A DNA stretch of 64,000 nucleotides from Dryococelus australis (taxonomy: Eukaryota; Arthropoda; Insecta; Phasmatodea; Phasmatidae). Under the pieces are notes generated by a model. It was not told where the DNA came from, searched no databases, and worked only from the letters and a program-made list of their open reading frames with translations. The position numbers and the translations under genes were made by a program. Positions 44,366 to 60,548 of this stretch are shown here, in pieces; position 1 is the first letter of the stretch; the number at the start of each line of letters is the position of its first letter. The DNA lies in the NCBI GenBank assembly GCA_029891345.1, contig CM057003.1, positions 8,102,709 to 8,166,708 of the forward strand. The letters run 5' to 3'.

Positions 44366-46266
44366 ATAAAAAATAATACATTCTTTTGGGCGCCAGCAAA
44401 CTTAGAAAACGTGTGAAAAAGAAATCGGAATAGTTAATTTGGCCCGTATTAAAATATAATACATTCTTTTGGGCACCAGCAAACTTAGAAAACGTGTGAA
44501 AAAGAAATCGGAATAGTTAATTTGGCCCGTATTAAAATATAATACATTCTTTTGGGCACCAGCAAACTTAGAAAACGTGTGAAAAAGAAATCGGAATAGT
44601 TAATTTGGCCCGTATTAAAATATAATACATTCTTTTGGGCACCAGCAAACTTAGAAAACGTGTGAAAAAGAAATCGGAATAGTTAATTTGGCCCGTATTA
44701 AAATATAATACATTCTTTTGGGCACCAGCAAACTTAGAAAACGTGTGAAAAAGAAATCGGAATAGTTAATTTGGCCCGTATTAAAATATAATACATTCTT
44801 TTGGGCACCAGCAAACTTAGAAAACGTGTGAAAAAGAAATCGGAATAGTTAATTTGGCCCGTATTAAAATATAATACATTCTTTTGGGCACCAGCAAACT
44901 TAGAAAACGTGTGAAAAAGAAATCGGAATAGTTAATTTGGCCCGTATTAAAATATAATACATTCTTTTGGGCACCAGCAAACTTAGAAAACGTGTGAAAA
45001 AGAAATCGGAATAGTTAATTGGCCGTATTAAAATAATACATTCTTTTGGGCCCAGCAAACTTAGAAAACGTGTGAAAAAGAAATCGGAATAGTTAATTTG
45101 GCCGTATTAAAATTAATACATTCTTTTGGGCACCAGCAAACTTAGAAACGTGTGAAAAAGAAATCGGAATAGTTAATTTGGCCCGTATTAAATATAATAC
45201 ATTCTTTTGGGCACCAGCAAACTTAGAAAACGTGTGAAAAGAAATCGGAATAGTTAATTTGGCCGTATTAAAATATAACATTCTTTTGGGCCCAGCAAAC
45301 TTAGAAACGTGTGAAAAAGAAATCGGAATAGTTAATTTGGCCCGTATTAAAATATAATACATTCTTTTGGGCACCAGCAAACTTAGTAAACGTGTGAAAA
45401 AGAAATCGGAATAGTTAATTTGGCCCGTATTAAAATATAATACATTCTTTTGGGCACCAGCAAACTTAGAAAACGTGTGAAAAAGAAATCGGAATAGTTA
45501 ATTTGGCCCGTATTAAAATATAATACATTCTTTTGGGCACCAGCAAACTTAGAAAACGTGTGAAAAAGAAATCGGAATAGTTAATTTGGCCCGTATTAAA
45601 ATATAATACATTCTTTTGGGCACCAGCAAACTTAGAAAACGTGTGAAAAAGAAATCGGAATAATTAATTTGGCCCGTATTAAAATATAATACATTCTTTT
45701 GGGCACCAGCAAACTTAGTAAACGTGTGAAAAAGAAATCGGAATAGTTAATTTGGCCCGTATTAAAATATAATACATTCTTTTGGGCACCAGCAAACTTA
45801 GAAAACGTGTGAAAAAGAAATCGGAATAGTTAATTTGGCCCGTATTAAAATATAATACATTCTTTTGGGCACCAGCAAACTTAGAAAACGTGTGAAAAAG
45901 AAATCGGAATAGTTAATTTGGCCCGTATTAAAATATAATACATTCTTTTGGGCACCAGCAAACTTAGTAAACGTGTGAAAAAGAAATCGGAATAGTTAAT
46001 TTGGCCCGTATTAAAATATAATACATTCTTTTGGGCACCAGCAAACTTAGAAAACGTGTGAAAAAGAAATCGGAATAGTTAATTTGGCCCGTATTAAAAT
46101 ATAATACATTCTTTTGGGCACCAGCAAACTTAGTAAACGTGTGAAAAAGAAATCGGAATAGTTAATTTGGCCCATATTAAAATATAATACATTCTTTTGG
46201 GCACCAGCAAACTTAGTAAACGTGTGAAAAAGAAATCGGAATAGTTAATTTGGCCCGTATTAAAAT
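44366..46266 (+). repeat. 83-bp tandem satellite, about 23 copies
   Basis: The period is 83 bp. The ACATTCTTTT anchor occurs at 44378, 44461, 44544 and onwards. Most units are almost identical (AGAAAA or AGTAAA is the main variant), but those between about 45015 and 45310 carry many single-base deletions. Confidence 0.97.
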
Positions 46267-46291
46267 GTCTCATTTTAGGGCAGTGCTTATC

Positions 46292-46655
46292 GGCTGGCAG
46301 CTGCGGAATTCAAGTAGGAAATTCCATGTTACGGAGATTTCGCCCTAGTGCGTTAATTTTAAAGATTGGCATTTCAAACAAAATGAATTCGCCACGAATT
46401 TTTTTATAAGTTTCCTACAGCGGATATGTTTCCATATCATGTACAACCTGTTTGCAAGGCATTTTTAAACTTAAGTTGTACAAAAAAGTACATATTGCTT
46501 ACATATATTGGAAATATAGGCTCATAGGGATCTCTTCTTAAAAATCAGTTGTGATTAATGCATTTTGTTAGAAACTCTTATCTTTAAGAGTAACGCACTG
46601 TGGCGTGATTTCCTTAACGTCGAACTTCCTATCGAAATATCGCAGCTGCCAGCTG
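46292..46655. mobile_element. TIR element with GGCTGGCAGCTGCG termini
   Basis: Left GGCTGGCAGCTGCG and right CGCAGCTGCCAGCT are complementary. Imperfect matching continues for about 60 bp (GGAAnTTC, GGA-AT-CGCC, AGTGCGTTA) at both ends. About 364 bp, noncoding, beginning 25 bp after the 83-bp satellite. Target duplication unclear. Confidence 0.7.
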
Positions 46656-47370
46656 GGAGGCATTGCCTTTAATTAAGGGGACCGCACCCGTCCGGCGCTT
46701 GAATTGCCTTGCAGAGTGTTGCGAAATCAGTGAAAATTTGCAACCATAGTAGGAGGCAATCCAGAACATCCGATGATAACAAAATCGGGGGAATACAGTT
46801 TGGCAATGTAGCTCCAAATCTATCATCTACATTCAAAATTCGTTAATACTACTCGAGGACTTCAAAGCATCATGCGGGAAGGGGGTGGGGGTTCAATTTT
46901 GAGTTCGTTTCACTGGGCCTAATAACTTCCGCGTAGTATAACTTTTAACTAGGAGAAGCCACGAGGCTTGCTTGAGTTTCAGTCGACAGCTCTCTCGTCA
47001 AGATCAATCGATCGCGTGTATAAAAACATTTGTGTGGTGGGGTTATAGTGAAATTGTATGAGTTTTAAGAAAACTTAACACAATTTCGGCTTACACTCGT
47101 CAAAAAGCCAAGTGTAAATATAGAAATCGTATACGGTTGGAAAGGGTATCTCAAATGTTATATGATCGAGTGAAGCGGTGCCGGGAACGTAAAATAAACA
47201 TTAAGGCGTCCGAGCGCGTCAACGTAGACGTATTCACGTGAAACAAACGGCCGTGTCCCCAACACTGGCACACCCAATTTGTTTTACGAAAGTGCGACGC
47301 GTGATGGCTACTAACATATACTGTATTTATAAAAACACGACTTTCCCTCATCTCCACGTGTTATCACATC
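46656..47370. other. Spacer, nothing firmly recognised
   Basis: At 46673 TTAAGGGGACCGCACCCG looks like the left end of the TTAA-flanked element at 47625 but has no partner terminus. Confidence 0.45.
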
Positions 47371-47432
47371 ACCTGAGGCGGGGATTGAACTCTGGACGAC
47401 TTGCTACCGGCGCCTACCAGTACGCTAATTTA
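47371..47432 (-). mobile_element. tRNA-like sequence (SINE head or tRNA pseudogene)
   Basis: On the - strand TTAGCGTACTGGTAGGCGCC (A box) is followed about 25 bases later by GAGTTCAATCCCCGC (B box), at tRNA spacing. Stems are incomplete. Confidence 0.55.
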
Positions 47433-47624
47433 CGAAAAATACAAACACTTTACACGAGTACTGAATGTCACTTTCAAGACGTTCCGCGCACTAGAAATAT
47501 TATTTCCAACATGGCGTAAACTGCTGTACCTCAAAATACGCTAAGCGGGTACAAATTTAGATTCAATACTGCATTGAACTTTGCTAAAGACTTCCCACCA
47601 ATAAAATGATGTGGTCGCCACTTT

Positions 47625-48089
47625 AAGGGGACTATGTAGCTGCTCGTCCAAGGTCAAGAAGCGAGGGAGCCATACGGGCGACAGTAACACGCAAGCCTAG
47701 CGCCTCATCGCTCCTACGCGCCAGGCGCGCAGTGTTATCGTCGTAACGCTGTACTGTGCAAATTAGATCTGTAATATAGGGATTTTATTACATGCGATGA
47801 AAGACCACAGTATGAACTACACCTGCATCGTTGTATTTTTCTCTTGCCGCTTAAGGAAACTGCATAGGCAAGATTTAAAAATGCGATATTTGATCACGTT
47901 CACGAATTTTTTTCTCAATTAATACAGTTAATACGGTTAAAGTAAAACTATAGGGATATATGCAATAGTTTTTTTAAAATCCTTTATGGCAAAAATACGT
48001 ATTTCCAGAACTTATATTTACCGAGATACGCGTTTACGCGCAAACAACGATTTCACAGAAAACGTTTCCTACATAGTCCCCTTAAGTCC
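47625..48089. mobile_element. TTAA-flanked TIR element (piggyBac-like MITE)
   Basis: TTAA then GGGGACTATGTAG at the left, and CTACATAGTCCCC then TTAA at the right: 13-bp perfect TIRs with the TTAA target typical of piggyBac transposons. About 465 bp and noncoding. Classification is from target site and TIR only. Confidence 0.75.
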
Positions 48090-49142
48090 GATAGAAAAAA
48101 CGATTCAGTGGAAAGGCTACACGCCGGTTCGGTGCCTTGCGCCCATAGCGGCGATGCTGCACTTGAAGAGCGTGCCAGTGTGACCCTTATCGCTCCCTTT
48201 TCTTCTCTAGGGACTAGATCTAGCCAGGCGGAGCCCTTAATATGACTTACAAGAAAAAATTTAAAATTTCTAAAGGACGCATAACGACATCAGGAAAAAA
48301 AAATGCAACAAACATAAAGATTTTGCCATGCAAGAGACTATTTCTGAATCCCTTGAGAATGTTAGAAATAGTGGGATATTATAACGTGCATTAGAGGTTT
48401 CAGAAACGACCTGCTGAATCCAAGTGGTACTTATCTTTCCTTTTAAAGAAACGCTGCCACCAGGAACTAAACCCGCAGTTTTTAGCCATTTACACCTAAG
48501 TGTTAAGCTGTCAGTTTCTCTGCTAGAGACACCTGTCAGGCCGATCATGACAACCATTTTTGCAGACTTTTCCATGAAAACAGTCTAGTAATAGCATTAT
48601 AGCAATAATTTAGCTCGGCGGCGAAACTTAGAAAAAAAATTAGAAATCTGTACGATATATGTATAGTGAAATCATGAGGTATTAATATATTTAATACGTT
48701 GGTAAATTTTTCAAATAATAACGCTACTTTTGAATTAAATATAATACAGTATTTTTAATTCTCGAGAGCTTTACATTCGTGTCGAAGCTACAGAAGTTTG
48801 CGGAAGCTACAATCAAAAATCCTCTGGCTTAATTGTTCCTCAAGTATTGTCTTTTTCAACTTTCATAGTGACACGCTACTGCACAGAATAATATGTTGTT
48901 TCTCTGACAGAAAATGGGTTTTAATTATTCCATAATCAATGGTTACACCACATATGATAACTTCAAAATAGAGGCTTCGCACTAGAGGCTTTTAATTGCA
49001 CAGGATTATTTCCCCCACAATTAGCACCAATTTGCAGTATCCGAACCAATACTTTTCCAGATTTTCAGAAAGCATAACAAAATAACATTAGGTTTTTGTA
49101 AAACACGTGTAGGTAACAAATGATAATGGGGAGTTTTCCTCG
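48090..49142. other. AT-rich spacer, nothing recognised
   Basis: An ORF on the - strand at 48270-48575 has no recognised motif. Confidence 0.6.
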
Positions 49143-49262
49143 ACAATAATGTACTGACAATTAAGGACAACAATGTACTGACAATTAAGGACAACAATGT
49201 ACTGACAATTAAGTACAACAATGTACTGACAATTAAGGACAACAATGTATTGACAATTAAGT
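49143..49262 (+). repeat. 24-bp minisatellite, five copies
   Basis: The unit ACAATGTACTGACAATTAAG plus four bases, five times, with small changes. In phase on the - strand it encodes an 8-residue repeat, a by-product of 24 being a multiple of three. Confidence 0.95.
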
Positions 49263-51344
49263 GCTTTGCTATAGTTGTAGGCGTATACGTGGCCGTATGT
49301 CGTCTGTGGGAAATTAAACGCGCTGTTCTTAATGCAGCCTCAGTTCCACTTTTCAAAGCAGGAATTTCTGGTTGGTATTGGCACTGCGTGTTGAATTCAA
49401 TGTCTGTGTGAGGTAATGCTTTTGAAAGTTTGCCATGTTGGATTTATTTAACCTTGTGTACTTGCAGTTTAGATGTGCTCTAAATCGGCCTGTGACAGCT
49501 CAGAAAATGAACCTGCTAAATTCCACCAAACTTTCAAATTTATTTTGAAACGATGTAGTATGTGAAATGTGCATCCTAAGTGTTGTAGAATAACGCATAG
49601 CATTGAAATTTTTTTTTATTAGAATGATGTGTGGCCTTGTTCTTTAAAAGCATGACAAAATTCTTAACGAATAACGCAGTACAAAAGCATGGGCGTAATC
49701 TTAGGTAAACTATGTGCTTCTTCGACATATGCCAAAATTCGCACAAATAAATAATTATAACTATTATTCGCAGCAGTTAATTGAAAGTCAAGTGAACGTG
49801 TGCTGGCTGTGGTTACATACATGCACAGTAAATTATTCATTTTTTTAGTTTAAATCGTTTTGGCATCACGAAACATAACATTCTTTTTTATTTTAGCTCA
49901 TACCCACATACATATTCGTTTCAATGATTACAAATTACTTATCGCGTATTACCCCAGATACATAACGCTTCATCAGGTCATTCATGTCAAATGACCATCG
50001 ACAGTTATTTTCGCCCCATTCTCCACAAATATTCGTCTCTCGCGAAATGAATACGTTTGATCATTTCGGGGCTGTCACGATGCGCAGAAATGGGCTCACT
50101 GGGCGCAAAATGATCAGGCCAACAAATGCGCCGACTGTGATCTGAAAGAGCTTTTGAAACCACTATTTTAACGCATGATACTGTTGTTAATTAATGCATC
50201 CTGTACGCAGCGAGATGTTTCTGATTTCGGCTATGGAATTATGGTAAACTGCCAGTCACTTGTGATCATGAATGCGGCGGAAATAATAAACGGCGTGTAC
50301 TGGCGTTCATTTAATTCGATAAAGGTTCTTAGTAAGATTAGTATTAGGCAATATTATAGAATTCCTGTTACCACAACCATGGTTTAATGTGGCAAACTAA
50401 TATGATTAATATGTAGGTGAGAACTTAGAGGTGAAAACATTTTAATTATCCTATCCGTTGTTTATAGGTTAGTTTACCAAGCTGCATTAACACTGTAATT
50501 AATATATGGCATGTGTTATGGGAATTAAATTAACTTTACACACTTGATAATAACATTTATTTTGATAAATTCTCGTAAATAATTTGTTTGTAATATTTTT
50601 TTCTACAATTAAAATGCGGTCAGTATTTGTTTTATCCAAAGTTTCCACTGAAAATTTGAGAGCCATTTACGAACAACTTTATTAACGTCTATGGCGAACG
50701 CGGAATATTTAACAACTATAAAGTTAATTCAAAAATGTAACGTCCGTTAGAAGATACTAAGTATTATAATGACTCAGATACTACTCGTATTTAGTACCTA
50801 TTGCAGCTTTAACCGTGTTTTATCCATAGAGCTGTAAGTATTCGAGAGAGACCCGTATTCCAGCTCAGCCGAATGAGAATTAGCTTGATATTTTCTTAAT
50901 AAGTCAGAAAAATTGTATCAATAAATTTCGTTAAAAAAAATATTAGAAATTTATTGTAGAAGCCGTTTACCTTCTACTCAGTGGTAAAAGCAAAAAGCGA
51001 GGAGCACCTTTTTTAGTTATTTAATCTTAATTAGTATAAACATTATTGAGTGCCTGTAAAATAAATAAAAATTAACAAATTAGGAATTTAAACAAACATA
51101 ATTCCAGCTACTCATTCGTTAAAACGAGAAACATTAAATAGTCATAAATATAAAGTTAGGATACTAACCGAAACATTATATTTGTTTTTATTTAAACGCA
51201 GTTGAATTGCAGTAGAATAGTTCCGATTATATTGAGCCACTGGACTATATCAACGTAGGTGCAGCGCCTCGTGGAACGCACGTGTTCACATCTGCCTGGT
51301 CCAATGGGAGTCGGGACAGTAACAAAAACGGATTGCCTGACGGG
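49263..51344. other. AT-rich spacer, nothing recognised
   Basis: No gene, RNA or repeat family identified over about 2 kb. Confidence 0.6.
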
Positions 51345-52465
51345 TCACAAACAGCACCACACGCGCCGGACAGACACCTACCGTACATACAAACAAGTGA
51401 AGTTAAATAAACCACACGCGCCGGAAAGACACCTCACAGACACCTACCGTTCATACAAACAAGTGAGGTTAAATAAACCACACGCGCCGGACAGATACCT
51501 ACCGTTCATACAAACAAGTGAAGTTAAATAAACCACACGCGCTGGACAGACACCTACTGTTCATACAAACAAGTGAAGTTAAATAAACCACACGCGCCGG
51601 ACAGATACCTACCGTTCATACAAACAAGTGAAGTTAAATAAACCACACGCGCCGGACAGATACCTACCGTACATACAAACAAGTGAAGTTGAATAAACCA
51701 CACGCGCCGGACAGACACCTCACAGACACCTAACGTACATACAAACAAGTGAAGTTAAATAAACCACACGCGTCGGACAGATACCTACCGTACATACAAA
51801 CAAGTGAAGTTGAATAAACCACACGCGCCGGACAGACACCTCACAGACAGCTACCGTACATACAAACAAGTGAAGTTAAATAAACCACACGCGTCGGACA
51901 GACACCTCACAGACACCTAACGTACTTACAAACAAGTGAAGTTAAATAAACCACACGCGTCGGACAGATACCTACCGTACACACAAACAAGTGAAGTTAA
52001 ATAAACCACACGCGCCGGACAGACACCTACCGTACATACAAACAAGTGAAGTTGAATAAACCACACGCGCCGGACAGATACCTACCGTTCATACAAACAA
52101 GTGAAGTTAAATAAACCACACGCGCCGGACAGATACCTACCGTACATACAAACAAGTGAAGTTGAATAAACCACACGCGCCGGACAGACACCTCACAGAC
52201 ACCTAACGTACATACAAACAAGTGAAGTTAAATAAACCACACGCGTCGGACAGATACCTACCGTACATACAAACAAGTGAAGTTAAATAAACCACACGCG
52301 TCGGACAGACACCTACTGTTCATACAAACAAGTGAAGTTAAATAAACCACACGCGCCGGACAGATACCTACCGTTCATACAAACAAGTGAAGTTAAATAA
52401 ACCACACGCGTCGGACAGACACCTCACAGACAGCTACCGTACATATAAACAAGTGATGTAAAATA
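51345..52465 (+). repeat. 55/66-bp minisatellite, about 19 copies
   Basis: The core unit is 55 bp, anchored by CAAACAAGTGAAGTTAAATA and CCACACGCG. Several units carry an extra 11 bp (ACCTCACAGAC) that duplicates the neighbouring ACCTAC-type word, giving 66 bp. Long and short units are interspersed, with repeated multi-unit blocks. Confidence 0.95.
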
Positions 52466-56160
<3,695 letters not shown>

Positions 56161-56442
56161 GTAAGAGGCAGCCCTGGGTCGAGGTGACGCCAAGCTGTCG
56201 GGACGCGGCGCCGACCACTAAGGGGGGTGGTGTCCTCCCCCCTTGCAACCCCTCCGACGCGGTTGTCAACGGGAGCGTCGAGACGCCCGGAGGGGTGGCA
56301 GCGTCTCTCGGGTGCGCCGGCGAGAGAGTCGGCGATGTGTGCGTCTCCAGAGGCGGAGACGCTCAGCCGCTCCGCGGGGACAGACAGCGCCAGACACCCC
56401 CTGACTCGTCACATTATCACACGCCATACAACCCTCGCAGAG
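56161..56442. other. GC-rich block without recognised gene
   Basis: CpG-dense, with overlapping ORFs of up to 116 codons on both strands that lack recognised domains. It abuts the TIR element that follows. Confidence 0.4.
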
Positions 56443-56445
56443 TAA

Positions 56446-56998
56446 GGCAGGAGTTACAACAACCCGTCGTGCCCGTACGTCCGTCATCCGTCCGTCAAAC
56501 ACGTGACCAACAGCCTATCAGAAGTGTCCATTAATTATGTCCGTCCGTCAAAACCTTGGCATGCTTTAACATTTGACGGGCGGATAGATGGAATTACAGC
56601 CTCTAAACTATTCTATTTGAATATCCGTTCATTCAAAGTTCCTTAAAAGGCTGTGTAGAGGGTGAGGTATTTTTACCTGCTAGTTTTTTTTTTTTTTCAT
56701 GAGTTTATGTAGCTGTAAATTGCAATGTTATATTTTGGCTGAAGAAATCTTGTTAATCACGTCGGGAACACGAGTTCCTTCTGTGCAATAGCAAATTTTA
56801 TAAAATAATTGTTACGTTATTGAAGAAGTTTTTTTTTTTTTTTTTCAATATCACTAATCTTGGTTACTTGCGTGTACTTGCGTTTGGTGTATTTATAAAC
56901 ACATTACACGTACGAAGTTAGGTTGTAAACCGCTCGACTTGGACACGGACAAATGTATGACGGACGGACGGACGCGACGGGCCATTGTAAATCCTGCC
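56446..56998. mobile_element. TIR element with TAA target duplication (Harbinger-like MITE)
   Basis: TAA, then GGCAGGAGTTACAA at the left; TTGTAAATCCTGCC, then TAA at the right. Subterminal GTCCGTC repeats appear in opposite orientation at the ends. About 553 bp, noncoding. The 3-bp TAA duplication and G-rich terminus suggest PIF/Harbinger. Subterminal CCGTC/CACGTGACC words resemble 30630-30840. Confidence 0.85.
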
Positions 56999-57180
56999 TA
57001 AGCGCCACATATGTGCAGTTATGTTTAGGGGCGGCGGAAATGTTTTGTGTCAAAAACACTTAACTCAGTGTTGAAAAAAAAATGTGTTACCAAAAAATTT
57101 TTTATGGTCAATACCATGGTATGGCAGAAGCGCCGCACTACAAAAGCAACTTCAAAACTGACATAAATGAATATTGAAGA

Positions 57181-57203
57181 CAGAGAGAGAGAGAGAGAGA
57201 GAG

Positions 57204-57234
<31 letters not shown>

Positions 57235-57253
57235 TGTGTGTGTGTGTGTGTGT
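57181..57253. repeat. (GA)n(GT)n microsatellite
   Basis: GA repeats with one interruption pass into about 10 GT. Confidence 0.95.
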
Positions 57254-57445
57254 AGCTATTTATCTAAAAAAATTAATAGAAAAATGTTAAGGTTTTAATA
57301 TATTTGTCTTTCTCATTTGTTGGTTGAAAATAAAATTAAAAAGTGAAAAATATATATGAGTTCACATATGAAAGTTTTTTAAACTTTTCAGGGTTTAAGA
57401 AAATTATTAGGAACTCTTCTGACAGCCAACAATTTTCCTTCTTCC

Positions 57446-58141
57446 TTATGTTCTTGATACAAATTCGTCTAAGACTTCCTTAGTTGATATCTTCCATATC
57501 TCTTCTGCATGTACATGAAGAAGAAGAAGAAGGTGTGAAAGTCTCTCCTGCGACATAGTTGACCTGAGGTAATACTTGATGCGCTTAAGAGAGCTGAATG
57601 ACCTTTCACAAGATGCAGATGTGGATGGCCCTGTCAAGAGGAGAATTATGAGACGCTCTACTTCATCCAGCATTTTGCAGCATATTTTAGGCTGAATGCG
57701 GAGTGAATCTCTGAGCTCCTTCGCGTTTTTCACAGGTGGACAGATTGCACTTGAAAGAATCTTTAGCTGTGCAGCTAACATGTCTACGTCAAAGTCATCC
57801 TTGTGTACTCCTAGAAAGTTTTTCAGTTGATCTGTAGACAAATCATCCCCTGGTTTTCTCAGCAGAATGGCTTCCAGCTTGACCAGTTGTTCCATACCTG
57901 GCTGGTTGAAGCAGCGCTGTATCTCACTCTTTACCCAGTCTAGAACGGAAATGAACTTCTGGAGAAGACGAGTTTCCTCGTCGATCTGAACGTCTGGTGC
58001 TTGGCCGTCCATTTCTTCCAAATGCCTGAATCCGGCAGGGTTTCTGAATCGTGGGATGCGAGGCATTTCTACCCCAAGGTTCTCTTCATGTTCTGTTTTC
58101 TCAGTGTCTTTCCAGATGCGTTCAAAATCAGCCTCGCCCAT
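57446..58141 (-). pseudogene. hAT-like gene, C-terminal dimerisation region
   Basis: 231 open codons. Residues about 170-210 hold STSASCERSFSSLKRIKYY and LRSTM-x-Q-ERLSHLLLL, the hallmark hAT C-terminal dimerisation motif with its SCERSFS core. The frame is open upstream to a break near 58141. Typical hAT proteins end soon after this motif, as here. Confidence 0.85.
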
Positions 58142-58304
58142 TCCATCATACAGGTACCACAGAGATTGTGATGCTTAGCGCCACTTTCTGTATATCCTTC
58201 ACTCTACAGGGATTTGGCAAGCTGCTCGGCAGGTTCGCACACATATAAAGCTATATTGTTCGCCAACAGAGTTTGGAATTGTCTCATTTTTCTCAGGTAG
58301 CCCT

Positions 58305-58992
58305 TCAGAGTTGATTTTCGTTCGTCTGAGATTTTGCAAGATTTGAAACTTCTTTAACAAGTGTCAAAGCATCTAAAACTATGTTGCATCTCTTTGCAAC
58401 TTCTTGAAGCACAAGATCTAGTGTGTGGTTAGAGCATTGTACCAACAAAGACTTGGGTTGCTCATCTGCGATGAGTTTCTGCAAGCCATTTAAATGACCG
58501 GACATTACACGCGCGCCATCGAAACAGCGTCCCCTTAGAGCTTCGTTGCTTACATTAAGACGAATCATAACGTCTGTTATAGTCTTGTCGAAAGTTTCTG
58601 CTGTCCCATCTGGTGTATTGTACAATCCCATGAACAATTCTTGTATTTCCAGTGTCTCCTTGTTTACGAAGCGAAAACAATTGTTCATCGCCTGCGACGC
58701 CCGTTGTAGTTTCACTCATAACAGCGAAATACGGACTACCCTGAATGTTTTGTACAAGGCTATGCTGCACTTTTTGGGCCATTATGTCAATAATTTCGTT
58801 TTGAATACCACCACTAACCCAATTGTCTCTTCGCTTCAGCCAGTATGCAAGTTCTACACAGTCTTCAGATTGTTCCTGCAAAAGCTGCTGAATATTACCA
58901 CCACTATTTTCCGAACCACGCAATGCCTGGACAGATCGAGCAAGGTGACGAATAGATAGAACTAATAACTTTCTGAAAAGCAAATCGTACAA
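58305..58992 (-). pseudogene. hAT-like gene, DUF4371-like catalytic region
   Basis: Two overlapping frames (58992-about 58700, and 58715-58305) together give the DUF4371 order: LALRG-like segment, WLKRRDNW, IQNEIIDIM, SPYFAVMSETT with an Asp-to-Glu-like change in the catalytic DxTT motif, then GLYNTPDGTAET, GRCFDGARVMSG, PKSLLVQCSNHTLDLVLQE. One frameshift separates them. In this family this part carries DDE-type catalysis; here it is broken. Confidence 0.75.
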
Positions 58993-59007
58993 CCTTTTGC
59001 TAGTTTC

Positions 59008-59427
59008 TTAGGCTGTTATCCAGGAGAACTGCAACGGATTGCCGTTTCGTAATCTGGCAAACTTATTCCACTGATTCATGATGATAATGGCTGCTTTCAT
59101 GCGTGGTGAATTCCTCAATAGCCTTTTTCCAAGTGCAAAATCCTGATCCAATGAATACGCTCTCGTTATCTCGGTTTGTAGCTGTTTTGTCCAAGCTTCG
59201 TTCTTGCAGACATGTGAAGTAGAGAATGTGATCTTTATCTTGAATGTAGTCAAGCTATCAGAACTTGGTGAACCAGTCATACTGGCAACAACGCCCTTGG
59301 TTATTCCTGGGAAACTTAAAGGATTGTGGAGGAACATGCTGGTCGATATCATGAGAGAGTGGGCGGTGTTCAGAATTTTGCATCCCTGCCTGCTTTTTGA
59401 CTTCGATGCAGGGAGAGGTGTCGTCAT
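59008..59427 (-). pseudogene. hAT-like gene, TTF-type zinc-finger exon
   Basis: An acceptor TTTACAG precedes 59427, and the frame joins in phase to the 108-bp exon. It reads FKFP, then CQYDWFTKF, two stops TGA-TAG at 59260-59255, then LDY, a Cys-containing stretch, GSGFCTWKKAIEEF and HESSHYHHESVE. This is the W-F-x-W-Y, Cys, G-F-x2-W, H-x5-H order of the TTF DNA-binding domain. The second Cys of the usual CxxC pair is not clear, so it may be mutated. A frame change follows near 59060. Confidence 0.7.
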
Positions 59428-60093
59428 CTGTAAACAAATCAAATTTTAATGATGGTTGGGATCGAGATTCAATATGTTAAAATAATTGCGTTAACTGTAT
59501 GCAATCCAGTCACTTAACACCAATTTTCGTGTTATAGTGGAAAAAATTCACAATAAGCTAATAACTTATGGTTCAATTTTTCTCTCGAAATATATTATGG
59601 CAAAAAAATCTGTATACTATTTCCTGCAAAAATGACCATACTCATTTTTGCCGTGTGACGGATAGTTCGTGAGCTATAGGCTCAGGACGGAAGCCCATTT
59701 TCTTATAAACTGTGTTTGTCGTAATTTTTCCAATATGATGGCCGAAGCGCGAAGCTCCATCGAATTGTTCACGAGTTTCAGTATGTTGGAAAAGAGTAAA
59801 AAAAGGTCTAATAAAGATATTTGCCATATTCGGCTTGTTATGGATTTTTTCCGCTAAAAACCTAAAGTGACTGAACTAATGTTTCTACATGGAACAGTGA
59901 CGAAGTTGGTTTATTATTTTTATATCCCAATACAGGCAATATTTGTGAAAGCATAAGTGCGAACAAATTCAATGAATTTCTTCTAAATTTATGCTCGTTC
60001 GCCAAATTTTGCAATAATAGCTTTAGATTTTACACATCATTCACATTTTGAAATTCTAAAAATATTTGAATAATTTAAGCACACTACCAGGAA

Positions 60094-60098
<5 letters not shown>

Positions 60099-60168
<70 letters not shown>
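60099..60168. repeat. (TG)n(GA)n microsatellite in hAT intron
   Basis: GT then about 28 GA dinucleotides with one interruption. Complementary to the (CT)n at 60252-60292. Confidence 0.9.
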
Positions 60169-60170
<2 letters not shown>

Positions 60171-60249
60171 AACAGGGAGCATGTAAACCATTTTATTTAT
60201 AAAATCATAATTTTTTTAATCTGGTTTAATTTTATTTTAGTGAAATGTT

Positions 60250-60251
<2 letters not shown>

Positions 60252-60292
<41 letters not shown>
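60252..60292. repeat. (CT)n microsatellite in hAT intron
   Basis: About 20 CT units about 85 bp from the (GA)n tract on the same strand, forming a potential stem. Confidence 0.9.
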
Positions 60293-60295
<3 letters not shown>

Positions 60296-60322
60296 AATTG
60301 GGGTGTAAGTTTATGTACTCAC

Positions 60323-60430
60323 CTGCCTCTCTTCCTGTTGTATCATTTGAATGTCCGCAACTGATAGTCGACACGTCCTGCGTCATTGTTGCTGAAACCG
60401 GATGAGCATTGTTGACCATCACAGATTCAT
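60323..60430 (-). pseudogene. hAT-like gene, internal exon of 108 bp
   Basis: Preceded by TTTACAG and followed by GTGAGT. Both junctions are phase 1, and the 36 codons stay open when joined to either neighbour. The content is Ser/Thr-rich linker. (GA)n and (CT)n tracts lie in the following intron. Confidence 0.6.
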
Positions 60431-60548
60431 CTGTAAATAGTAACGAACCGTTAAAATACAGCATAATATACAACACAGCCTATTAGACGAGAAAACGCCG
60501 AAATCTAAATATTATTACAGAAACATAAAAAATATGGTGCTGACTTAC

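Noticed and set aside
46673-46700. Second TTAA-GGGGAC element start
   Set aside because: No complementary right terminus; the match is only about 10 bases.
49143-49262. Octapeptide-repeat protein on the - strand
   Set aside because: By-product of a 24-bp minisatellite; flanking frame has no coding character.
56184-56534. 116-codon ORF in the GC-rich block
   Set aside because: Runs into a TIR element and has open frames on the other strand; no domain.
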